Assembly (NCBI GenBank): GCA_002729885.1
Contig: PBUB01000035.1
Span: 62,001-126,000, forward strand
Length of the DNA stretch: 64,000 bases
Source of the DNA: Spirochaetaceae bacterium
Lineage (GTDB): Bacteria > Spirochaetota > Leptospiria > Leptospirales > Leptonemataceae
Direction of reading: 5' to 3'
Shown: positions 17,490 through 25,330 of the stretch, piece after piece
Numbering within the stretch: position 1 is the stretch's first letter
Layout of the letters: every line of letters starts with the position of its first letter
The notes under the pieces: model-generated
Database searches by the model: none
What the model was told of the DNA's origin: nothing
What the model saw: only the letters and a program-made list of their open reading frames with translations
Position numbers and translations under genes: made by a program

Positions 17490-18686
17490 TCAGGGCATGG
17501 TGAAATCCATGGGCTGTTCTCCGCGATCCAGAAGTTGAGTGGGCGCAAGAAGCTTCTCCAGATAAAGGCTGCTTCCTTCAAAGAGCTGACCATCCCGGGT
17601 GCGAAACAGGTATGTATCGTAGCTCTTTTTGCCCAGAACATCCAGAGTTACCGTTTCCGGGTTGCCGATGGAAGTCCGATACACCAGAGAAAGCTCCATG
17701 GCCTGCTTTCCGTCCAATCTGGGTGGGATCTCATCCAGAAACTCGTTAGCGCGAATTTCCAGCAAATCATCCAGTAGAAGATTCATTTCGGTGGAAAGGA
17801 CAGATCCAACCTCGGGCTCAAGCATTTTCCAGTCACCACCAGCACGAGCAAGCTCTACGTTTCGAAGGCCAGCCAGGGCGGGGTTCTTGAATCTCACATC
17901 GAGTCTGGTTATGGAATTTCGACTGGAAATGGGCAGGATCTGACGGTTTCGAAAATAAGCAGCATTCCCTGCTCCCAGGTCGCGACGCAGGTTCTCCTGA
18001 ACCAGATACACAGAGTCGTCCACAAGCACGTAGGATTCATTTCCGCGAATACTGGAACGACCTATGACGAAATCCCTTCGATTTCCATTGTCCAGAATTA
18101 CACTTAGCTTCAACCCGCGGTCCAGGTCGAAGTCTTTTCTATGCTCGGAACTGTTATCCAGCTCATAGTAAAGTCTGCTCTTCTTTAGAGAGAACAGTAA
18201 CCTTGAAATACGCTGTGCATCGGCCAGGGATTTGTTATCCGGTTCGGATGACGAAGTAGCCTCCTGATCCGAACGGACTGTGGGTTTCAGAATCCATTGG
18301 AATCCCTGTACCGCATTCAGTAACTTTCGTTCTTCAGATGGCTCCACTCCTTCCAGTGCATCCTGGTCTGACTCCACAGCAACAGCACCGCCTCGCTGAA
18401 TGCTGAATCCAGAATTTTCGGGATTCGATAGGTCCACAACCTGGATTAGATCGATCCTGGCTGGTTCCACATCCAGAAAAGAATCTGCATCCAGATAGGA
18501 TGTGCGAATCCATCCAAATGGATCAAAAATGAAAAATACGATAAGTGCCAGAATTATATTCAATCCCAGAAGCGAAAGGCCCGGGTTTTTACGGATGCGA
18601 ATAATGCTACTACTCAGACGGTCCAGGAGGCTTGATTTTCGGACCTTCCCGGCATTGTCGGTATGGTTCGTCGGTATATCAGTCAT
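17490..18686 (-). CDS. DUF4340-type membrane-anchored protein of the Gld-like ABC operon
   Basis: A 398-residue protein with one membrane helix at about residues 35-55 ('SLLGLNIILALIVFFIF') and a large outside domain built of repeated beta-rich units, e.g. 'LDRGLKLSVILDNGNRRDFVIGR', 'SYVLVDDSVYLVQ' and 'YDTYLFRTRDGQLFEGSS'. This is the pattern of DUF4340 proteins, found next to GldG/ABC-2 genes in many bacteria. It overlaps the GldG-like gene by 8 bp and ends the four-gene operon. It may be an accessory subunit of the exporter; the family has no proven activity. Confidence 0.75.
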   Translation of the reverse strand: MTDIPTNHTDNAGKVRKSSLLDRLSSSIIRIRKNPGLSLLGLNIILALIVFFIFDPFGWIRTSYLDADSFLDVEPARIDLIQVVDLSNPENSGFSIQRGGAVAVESDQDALEGVEPSEERKLLNAVQGFQWILKPTVRSDQEATSSSEPDNKSLADAQRISRLLFSLKKSRLYYELDNSSEHRKDFDLDRGLKLSVILDNGNRRDFVIGRSSIRGNESYVLVDDSVYLVQENLRRDLGAGNAAYFRNRQILPISSRNSITRLDVRFKNPALAGLRNVELARAGGDWKMLEPEVGSVLSTEMNLLLDDLLEIRANEFLDEIPPRLDGKQAMELSLVYRTSIGNPETVTLDVLGKKSYDTYLFRTRDGQLFEGSSLYLEKLLAPTQLLDRGEQPMDFTMP

Positions 18687-20478
18687 CGAAACCTCTTTTC
18701 TGATTCCTTCGATTGAGGCGAATCAATCCATAGATACCCAGAATAAGTGGAATCAGAAGTGTATGAAACCATTGAAATACTACCTGAAACCCTTTTTCCG
18801 AAGGAATCAAATAACTGAACCAGGTAGGAGGGCCCTCTATGTAATCCACTCCTCGAGTGCGAAGTCGTGCAGCTACAAGATCGCTGTCTCCCTGCAAAGA
18901 CTCCAGAAGCGAACTCAAGAATGCCATGTTGACCTGAAATATTCGAGCATTGGACTCGTTGGTAAGAAATACGTCGGATACCATGTATGCAGTGGGAATT
19001 ATCAGCAGTGTGGATTCGGTTCCATCCGCCTGAACCTTGAGTCTCTGTTCTTCAAGCATTTCAGAAAACCTTCGCGCCTGAACTGCGGAAAGATCGCCGC
19101 TGGATTCTCTGGCCAGCTCCTGCACCTCATCATCGCTGAATGAACTGAAAAAGCTTCCTGTAGCCCTGGCCATCATGGGACGAGGGGATGCGATATATTG
19201 ATCGTCGGTGGACCTTCCAATGTCCTGCATGTTTCTTAGATCCAGGGAATGGCTTTCTGCCACAATGGCCTGATCGCTGCTTTGAAGTAGAGTAGTATAC
19301 TCTACCTGGGGCTGGCGGTTGGGCTGCAGCTCCAGGGATCCGGTCCAGGGCAAAATAATTTGCACCGCGTTTCGAGTAAGATCATCTTCTTCGTTCAAGT
19401 TTCCTGATTGATGGGAATACACCGCCCAGGCGGGATTTCTGTATTCCACCATGTATTCGCCCTGAATATCCATTTCCGGGGCAGCCAGTACAGGTTCGAA
19501 GAGTATTTCGCTTCGCAGTTTGATTCCGTATTTCTCCAGCCAGGAGTTGGTATTCTGTAGATTCTCGGAAATACGGGCCATTCCTGCGCGATTGCCCATG
19601 CCCATTTGAGCCATGGGGCCTCCGCTCTGAAGGGAGAATTCAAAAGGAGAGGCCATAAAGATCAGGTTTCCGCCGCGAAGCAGGAATTGATCCAGAAAGA
19701 ATTGATCCATCCGCGATAGAGTGGGCAATCCAACGATTATAAGTGTTTCTACATCTTCAGGAATCGGTTCTCCGGCTACAACATCCATCCAGGGACCCAT
19801 GTCGTTTTCCGATAGCATGCGAAACCAGTAGATGTTATCCTTTCCGTACTCTTCCAGGCTTCTGGGTCTGTAGGTCTGGGCTGTTCCACGGGCATTGAAG
19901 TATCCAATTCCACTGGGTCCGGGCTCTTCGGTGAGATCCTTCAGTCTTCGCAGAAATGCATATTCAAAGTTATCGATCAGGGCTCCACCCTGAGCCAGCT
20001 CCAGCAATGCAGACTTTTCCCCTGCCTGAAAGTAGATGCCAAAATATCCCTGACGCACACTGGTTTCTTCCATTGTGGACTGGCCCACAGGCTGACCTGT
20101 GATTCCTCGGGAAGTGGCCCGATCTTTCAACTCCTCTGTGCTGGGATCATAGATCTGTATTTCCAGTCTGGACCCGCCCACTCGATCCATCTGCTGCAAT
20201 TGTGCGATAATCGGATCCAGAATTGCCTGGATTTCTCCAGGGACATCTCTGCTGATGTAGGCCTCCACAATAACGTTCTGCTTTAATTCAGAAAACACCT
20301 GGTGCGAGCTTTCGCTCAAGGAATTCACCTGATCCCGGGTAAGATCCCAGCGTAGATAGAGCTGCGAAGCCACCAGATTGATCAGGACAAAAGCCAGGAT
20401 AGCGTTGATGCCAATAAAGCGAACATCATGGTTCCAGCTCGTTAGCCAGGTCTGAATGGTTCTCCAGAAAGCCTTCAT
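18679..20478 (-). CDS. GldG-family ABC-associated extracytoplasmic protein
   Basis: A 599-residue protein with an N-terminal membrane helix (about residues 22-42), a long outside region and a C-terminal helix ending in a basic tail ('LILGIYGLIRLNRRNQKRGF'). The segment 'WDLTRDQVNSLSESSHQVFSELKQNVIVEAYISRDVP' is the hallmark start of GldG/ABC-2 'uncharacterised transport' proteins. 'TLIIVGLPTLSRMDQFFLDQFLLRGGNLIFM' matches their IFT52-like fold. It overlaps the permease gene by 4 bp. In Bacteroidetes, GldAFG are needed for gliding; outside that phylum the role is unknown. Gliding should not be assumed here. Confidence 0.85.
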   Translation of the reverse strand: MKAFWRTIQTWLTSWNHDVRFIGINAILAFVLINLVASQLYLRWDLTRDQVNSLSESSHQVFSELKQNVIVEAYISRDVPGEIQAILDPIIAQLQQMDRVGGSRLEIQIYDPSTEELKDRATSRGITGQPVGQSTMEETSVRQGYFGIYFQAGEKSALLELAQGGALIDNFEYAFLRRLKDLTEEPGPSGIGYFNARGTAQTYRPRSLEEYGKDNIYWFRMLSENDMGPWMDVVAGEPIPEDVETLIIVGLPTLSRMDQFFLDQFLLRGGNLIFMASPFEFSLQSGGPMAQMGMGNRAGMARISENLQNTNSWLEKYGIKLRSEILFEPVLAAPEMDIQGEYMVEYRNPAWAVYSHQSGNLNEEDDLTRNAVQIILPWTGSLELQPNRQPQVEYTTLLQSSDQAIVAESHSLDLRNMQDIGRSTDDQYIASPRPMMARATGSFFSSFSDDEVQELARESSGDLSAVQARRFSEMLEEQRLKVQADGTESTLLIIPTAYMVSDVFLTNESNARIFQVNMAFLSSLLESLQGDSDLVAARLRTRGVDYIEGPPTWFSYLIPSEKGFQVVFQWFHTLLIPLILGIYGLIRLNRRNQKRGFDD

Positions 20479-21194
20479 GTGCGACTCCTGAGAACCTGGA
20501 CGTTGGCGGCCAGCATTAGGATTGTAAAGGAAAGGAAATATACCGTGTCTCCCAGATCGATCACTCCCCGGGCAAAGCTATTTAGATGAGCGCTGAGGGT
20601 AAAAAAGGAAACTACGTTGGCCAGAACCGGCGAAAGATGTCTGGAAACCACATAGAAATTCGCAAGATAGATTAACAGACTGATGAAGAAAATCAGAATG
20701 AATGCTACAATTTGCTCTCTGGTAAAGGCACTAATAAGCATGCCCAGAGCTACGTACGCGCCGGCCATGAGAATAGAACCGAAGTACAATGCCACGGTGC
20801 TGCCCCAGTCCAGATGTCCAATCCACCAGATTCCCAGAGTGAGCGGAAGGGATGCCAGCACAAGGCCGGTTACAAAAGTCCAGGCGGCCAGGAATTTTCC
20901 CATCACTATAGATTCCGTGCGAATGGGTAATGTGGATAGCAACTCAATGGTACCTGTTTTGTATTCTTCTGCCCAGATACGCATGCTGACCGCTGGCACC
21001 ATCAAAATAAATGTCAGTGGCAACAGATCCATATAGGAGCGAACGCTGGCCACTTTCGCTTCCCAGAAGGCGGGAATATGAAAAAAGCCAGTAAAGAAAA
21101 ACAGGAAGTTGAAGAATAATGCAGTTACCGCAAATACATATCCAATGGGTGTATTGAAATAGTTCTGAATCTCTCGCAGGTAGATATTTCTCAT
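20475..21194 (-). CDS. ABC-2 type permease (GldF-like)
   Basis: A 239-residue integral membrane protein with six predicted helices and the ABC-2 signature 'MRIWAEEYKTGTIELLSTLPIRTESIVMGK', where the conserved E-x-x-x-G-T-x-E-L-L-x-S loop contacts the ATPase. It begins 'MRNIYLREIQNYFNTPIGYVF', typical of GldF-like permeases. It overlaps the ATPase gene by 4 bp and the GldG-like gene by 4 bp, so all are made together. Substrate unknown. Confidence 0.88.
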   Translation of the reverse strand: MRNIYLREIQNYFNTPIGYVFAVTALFFNFLFFFTGFFHIPAFWEAKVASVRSYMDLLPLTFILMVPAVSMRIWAEEYKTGTIELLSTLPIRTESIVMGKFLAAWTFVTGLVLASLPLTLGIWWIGHLDWGSTVALYFGSILMAGAYVALGMLISAFTREQIVAFILIFFISLLIYLANFYVVSRHLSPVLANVVSFFTLSAHLNSFARGVIDLGDTVYFLSFTILMLAANVQVLRSRT

Positions 21195-22228
21195 CTCTTA
21201 TGCGTTAACTCCTGAAAGATCTCCTGAAGACTGCGCCGGCCGGGAAAATATGAGCGCACTGTGTATCCTTTTTCCAGAAGCACCGGGAGCAGACGTTCCG
21301 GGCTATCGGAGAATTGAAGCTCCACCGGATGAAATCCATCTGCATCCGCCTCCGCAAGGCGGTCCTGCGAAGAAAGCTCAGTAAGCTCGGAGGTATCGGT
21401 AATTTCTTCCGGGGAATCGGAATCACTCTGGTCTCTGGTTCGGGCCCCGGACTGCTGCGAAAACATTACTGACTGGATGCCCCGAATAGCAGATAGCTCG
21501 CTGTGCATGGACTGAATGGAAGTCTGGTCCTTTTTTAGAACTACCTGAATGGATTCGCTGCGCTTTAATTCATGGGTGGGCTGATCCGCCACTACTTCGC
21601 CTCCATGAATAATGATAACTCGTTCGCAAATATCTTCCACTTCCTGGAGTATATGTGTCGAAAGCAGCACCGTTCGCTCACTTGCAAGCTTGCGAATTAG
21701 ACTACGAATATGTTCGATCTGATTGGGATCCAGGCCACCGGTGGGTTCATCCAGGATAATAACCGACGGATCATGAATCAGTGCACCGGCCAGTCCCACT
21801 CTCTGTCGAAATCCCCGAGAAAGCAGGCCGATAGGAGTATAGAAATGAGATGCAAGCTCCAGTTCCTGGATCATTCGTCTGCCGGCAGCCTGCAGGGCCT
21901 CTCCTTCCATGCCCCGGCAACGGCCCATAAATTCCAGGTATTCCGAAACCAGCATCTCAGGATACAGAGGATTGTTTTCTGGTAAATAACCCACCCGGGT
22001 CTTAATTCGTTGCCTATCCTCTTCTGAATGGGCTTGAATTCCGGCCACGGTTATGCTGCCTTCATCTGGCTTGATGTAACCGGCCAGCATACGCATTGTG
22101 GTGGTCTTGCCTGCCCCGTTGGGCCCCAGCAAACCCACTACTCCGCGGCCTGGCTGAATTTCGAAGGAAACATTCCGCACTGCAACAAAGCTTCCAAAGG
22201 AACGCTTTAGACCGGATACCTGAATCAT
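21191..22228 (-). CDS. ABC transporter ATP-binding protein (GldA-like)
   Basis: A 345-residue ATPase, first gene of the operon. Walker A is 'GLLGPNGAGKTTTM', the signature region is 'LSRGFRQRVGLAGALIHD', Walker B is 'SVIILDEPTGGLDP', and the switch His is in 'STHILQEVEDIC'. After the ATPase core (about residue 225) there is an extended C-terminal region with an acidic, Ser-rich insertion near 255-290 ('SDSDSPEEITDTSELTEL'), then 'VELQFSDSPERLLPVLLEKGYTV', the regulatory fold common in ABC-2 exporters. The gene is divergent from the FNR gene, 93 bp apart. Confidence 0.9.
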   Translation of the reverse strand: MIQVSGLKRSFGSFVAVRNVSFEIQPGRGVVGLLGPNGAGKTTTMRMLAGYIKPDEGSITVAGIQAHSEEDRQRIKTRVGYLPENNPLYPEMLVSEYLEFMGRCRGMEGEALQAAGRRMIQELELASHFYTPIGLLSRGFRQRVGLAGALIHDPSVIILDEPTGGLDPNQIEHIRSLIRKLASERTVLLSTHILQEVEDICERVIIIHGGEVVADQPTHELKRSESIQVVLKKDQTSIQSMHSELSAIRGIQSVMFSQQSGARTRDQSDSDSPEEITDTSELTELSSQDRLAEADADGFHPVELQFSDSPERLLPVLLEKGYTVRSYFPGRRSLQEIFQELTHKR

Positions 22229-22321
22229 CTGAGTAGCACATTCGAAAGCCGGTTGCGAATTTCAATCAAAAATGGAGGGATTACTTGACCGACAGACAAA
22301 TCCATAGAATAGTCCGTTCTC

Positions 22322-23209
22322 ATGGAACCGGTTACAAATCGCAACCCGCTGGAACGTCTGGAAGCCCCTCCCATGCTCTACAAACCTTCATCGCCGGTAG
22401 AAGTTACGGTGATTGAAAATAGCAGATTAACTCCAGAAGACTATTCTGAAGAGATTCGTCATATTGTCCTGGATCTTAAAGGCACAGACTATCGTTTCCT
22501 GGAAGGTCAGTCCATGGGTGTGATAGCACCGGGAGAGGATGACCGGGGCAAACCCAACCGAGTGAGACTGTATTCGATTGCCAGCCCTGCCATGGGTGAG
22601 CCAGAAAACCCGTCTCATGTAGCGCTATGCGTAAAGCGAGTGGTCTTCGAAGAAGGGGAAGAAACCTTTTACGGGGTTTGCTCGAACTACTTGTGTGACG
22701 TTAAGCCCGGAGATAAAGTTAAGATTTCCGGCCCCAACGGAAAGCGATTTGTGATGCCCCGTGATCCAGATGTAGATCTACTGCTTTTCGCAGCAGGTAC
22801 CGGCATTGCCCCTTTCCGGGGATTCTTTATGCGACTGGCGGGATTACCTCCGGAAGAGCGCTCGAATATCGTGCTGTACTACGGAAGTCGCCGAACAGAG
22901 GATCATGTATATTACAATGATATAAATAATGACCTGGGAAACCTGGTTAACTCAAAGAATCTGATTCATTCAGCTCTGTCCAGGCAGGACCCGAACAAGA
23001 AGATGCATGTTCAGGATCGCTTTCGCCTGGAATCAGGACCCGTTGAGGAGGCCCTTAAACGCGGCAACTTCTTGATCTACATCTGCGGAATCAAGGGCAT
23101 GGAAAAGGGAATAGAAGATGTATTTCGCGATATTGTGGGACCGGATAGCTGGAATCAAACCAAGCAGGAATGGAAAGAGAAAACCATCTGGAATCAAGAG
23201 GTGTACTGA
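22322..23209 (+). CDS. fnr: plastidic-type ferredoxin-NADP(+) reductase
   Basis: A 295-residue flavoenzyme that moves electrons between NADP(H) and ferredoxin or flavodoxin. FAD site 'RVRLYSIAS' (Arg82, Tyr84, Ser85), the family block 'YGVCSNYLCDVKPGDKVKI', NADP site 'LLLFAAGTGIAPFRGFFM', 'YYGSRRTEDHVYYND' and C-terminal 'WNQEVY', whose terminal Tyr stacks on the flavin. The closeness to chloroplast enzymes rather than bacterial Fpr is striking. A plastidic-type FNR is known in Leptospira, where it is proposed to feed redox and haem oxygenase reactions. The start ATG is reasonable in position, but no clear ribosome site is seen. Confidence 0.95.
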   Translation: MEPVTNRNPLERLEAPPMLYKPSSPVEVTVIENSRLTPEDYSEEIRHIVLDLKGTDYRFLEGQSMGVIAPGEDDRGKPNRVRLYSIASPAMGEPENPSHVALCVKRVVFEEGEETFYGVCSNYLCDVKPGDKVKISGPNGKRFVMPRDPDVDLLLFAAGTGIAPFRGFFMRLAGLPPEERSNIVLYYGSRRTEDHVYYNDINNDLGNLVNSKNLIHSALSRQDPNKKMHVQDRFRLESGPVEEALKRGNFLIYICGIKGMEKGIEDVFRDIVGPDSWNQTKQEWKEKTIWNQEVY

Positions 23210-23267
23210 AAACATCGGAGGACTCTTTCAGAAAATTCTAAACTCACCGCTTCGCATATCCCGGTAT

Positions 23268-24152
23268 TTGTGGCATGTGCGGTCTACGATTGCTCCTGTT
23301 TCAGTCTGTCTGCTAACCTATCTAATTTCAGGATGCGTTGATTTTCAAAGAAGCCCGGAGCAAATCAGCTCAGTCCTGGAAAACCGAACCATCCGAAAAG
23401 CCAGAGTCTCCTTTCGAGGCTATACAATGGAAGCTCGGGCCGTGGGCCCATCGGATGCCCCTCCCGTACTTTTCATTCATGGGTCCCCGGGAAGCTGGGA
23501 TAACTATCTGGATGTTATACCAAACTTACCGGATTTGCAGCTAATCTTCTTTGACCGACCTGGATTTGGAGGCAGCCAACCTCTGGAATCCCTTCCAAAT
23601 CTCAAGCAGCAGGCGAACGCCGCCAGTCAGGTATTGCTGCACTTTTCCAGGGAGCCTGCCATTGTTGTAGGTCACTCTTACGGGGGCCCCATCGCGCTGG
23701 AGATGGCACTTCAGTCAAGAACCCAGGTTCGAGCCCTGGTACTTCTGGGAGCCAGCGTAGATCCAGAACTGGAAGAGCTTCGCTGGTATAATTACCTTAC
23801 ATCTGCCCTGGAGTTCATGATACCTGGCGCTCTGGTTCGATCCAACGATGAGATGATTACGGTAAAACAGCAGCTGGAGATCCAGAAACGTGAGATCCTG
23901 AATCCAGGTTCGGAGCCGTTGCCTCCAATCTATGTAATGCATGGAACCGAAGATGGACTGGTTCCGGTGGAAAACGTAAACTACATATATGAGTATCCAG
24001 GGGCCCATTCGAATCTACTCTGTATCCATGTATTACAGGATCAGAATCATTTTATTCCCTGGAATCAACCTGTGATGCTGGCCCGGATGATTCAGGCCGC
24101 AGTAAAAGGCGAATGCTCTGTTTCTATGGACTATTCGCATGCAACTGAATGA
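23268..24152 (+). CDS. alpha/beta-hydrolase, predicted lipoprotein
   Basis: The protein has a hydrophobic stretch ending 'LLTYLISGC', a lipobox, then 'VLFIHGSPGSWDNYLDV' (oxyanion hole), nucleophile Ser in 'IVVGHSYGGPIAL', Asp in 'HGTEDGLVPVEN' and His in 'DQNHFIPWNQP': a complete catalytic triad. It is probably a surface or periplasmic esterase/lipase-like hydrolase with unknown substrate. The start is uncertain: the frame is open back to 23118 inside the FNR gene, no ATG lies near the signal peptide, and TTG 23268 or GTG 23277 are the likely starts. GGAGG at 23216-23220 is too far for either. A small hairpin (24151-24167) at the stop may end transcription. Confidence 0.8.
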   Translation: MWHVRSTIAPVSVCLLTYLISGCVDFQRSPEQISSVLENRTIRKARVSFRGYTMEARAVGPSDAPPVLFIHGSPGSWDNYLDVIPNLPDLQLIFFDRPGFGGSQPLESLPNLKQQANAASQVLLHFSREPAIVVGHSYGGPIALEMALQSRTQVRALVLLGASVDPELEELRWYNYLTSALEFMIPGALVRSNDEMITVKQQLEIQKREILNPGSEPLPPIYVMHGTEDGLVPVENVNYIYEYPGAHSNLLCIHVLQDQNHFIPWNQPVMLARMIQAAVKGECSVSMDYSHATE

Positions 24153-24182
24153 TGCAAATGCTGCATCGCTGCCGGTGTCTAC

Positions 24183-25157
24183 TCACTGTTCGTCTCTATA
24201 AGGGCTGAGCCCGGGAGGCGGTTGATGCACCTTCTTATGATTTAAAAGATCTGTGAGATCATGACGAAATCCATACTGACTCTGCAGGCGAATGGCTCGC
24301 TGTAGCAGCTCTTGCTTTCCGGGCTCCTTTCCATCAAAGGCAATGACAATTCTGCTGGAATTGGAATGGCTGTAATAGGTATGAGTATGTTCAAATACGC
24401 GGCGCAAGGTCACGATGCTTCGATCGTGGACCTCATCGTCATAGATGTTCAGAAATAGTACGCCCCCTGGTCGCAGGATGGACTTTACCTCTTTATAGAA
24501 CTCCAGAGTAATCAGATGCTCTGGAATATAGCCTCCGCCGTAGGCATCTCCCATAACCAGATCGTATTTATGCTTCGTTTGCTGCACAAATCTGCGAGCG
24601 TCGTCTACGTGAATGTCGTAGTTCACGCCCGGATCTGTTCTAAAGTAGCGGACCGCCATGGCCGCCACTCCTCCATCGATTTCCACTCCATCTATATACA
24701 TATCCGGCATATAGCGATGAAAATAGTTGCTCACCGCACCGCCACCCAGACCCAGAAGTAAAAATCGCTTATGCTCTTTTGCATAAAGCAAAGCTGCAGG
24801 AGCAAGTTCGCCATAGGCCAGAACCAATCGATCCGGCTGCGATAGATCGATTTCAGTTTCTTTATAGAGCGAACCGCCGCGCTTGAAATACAGTACCAGA
24901 TTGCTCCCTTCTTTTCGCACGACCACGTGGCTGAAGCTGGAACGAAAATCTTCGATATCTCCCTGGGGCAGAGCCTTTAATTGCTCCAGACTCAGCGGCT
25001 GGATTTCATTTGGATTTCGTTCTTCCCAGGGCGATGCCTGCAGCAGGCCTGCCGCGATAAGGAGAATCGCAAGTAGAATCGGGATTCCTTTTTTCCTGAA
25101 AATGTATTTCTTTGCATTTAGTAGATTCATACTCTGTGCCGCAGTCTGGATTTTCAA
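24183..25157 (-). CDS. membrane-anchored spermidine-synthase-like protein
   Basis: A 324-residue protein with one N-terminal membrane helix (about residues 22-42) and then a Rossmann domain of the spermidine synthase/methyltransferase superfamily: 'FLLLGLGGGAVSNYFHRYMP' (nucleotide loop), 'IDGVEIDGGVAAMA', 'YDIHVDDARRFVQQ', 'YDLVMGDAYGGGYIPEHL' and 'RPGGVLFLNIYDD'. The N-terminal substrate-gating part of true spermidine synthases is reduced. Polyamine synthesis is not assured; many such fused or anchored homologues have unknown activity. It converges with the hydrolase gene, 30 bp away. Confidence 0.75.
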   Translation of the reverse strand: MKIQTAAQSMNLLNAKKYIFRKKGIPILLAILLIAAGLLQASPWEERNPNEIQPLSLEQLKALPQGDIEDFRSSFSHVVVRKEGSNLVLYFKRGGSLYKETEIDLSQPDRLVLAYGELAPAALLYAKEHKRFLLLGLGGGAVSNYFHRYMPDMYIDGVEIDGGVAAMAVRYFRTDPGVNYDIHVDDARRFVQQTKHKYDLVMGDAYGGGYIPEHLITLEFYKEVKSILRPGGVLFLNIYDDEVHDRSIVTLRRVFEHTHTYYSHSNSSRIVIAFDGKEPGKQELLQRAIRLQSQYGFRHDLTDLLNHKKVHQPPPGLSPYRDEQ

Positions 25158-25330
25158 CTGAAGGGGAAATCTCTATACTCTATTAATATATGGAGAGATC
25201 TATCGCAGTGCCCACTATTCTGGAGTTACAATTCATCTCTATGGCCCGGATTCCTGCACTGTTCTATTCGAGTCTTTGAGATGATTCAGAGGCTGTCTGT
25301 ATTTACGGATTTGCCCTGGATCAACATGGC

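Noticed and set aside
17242..17538. Plus-strand open frame of 98 codons
   Set aside because: No ribosome site, no recognisable motif, and its 3' end overlaps the well-supported DUF4340 gene on the other strand.
25242..25258. TGGCCC...TGCA resembling a sigma-54 promoter
   Set aside because: The GG to GC spacing is 11, not 10, and no gene follows in the plus direction.
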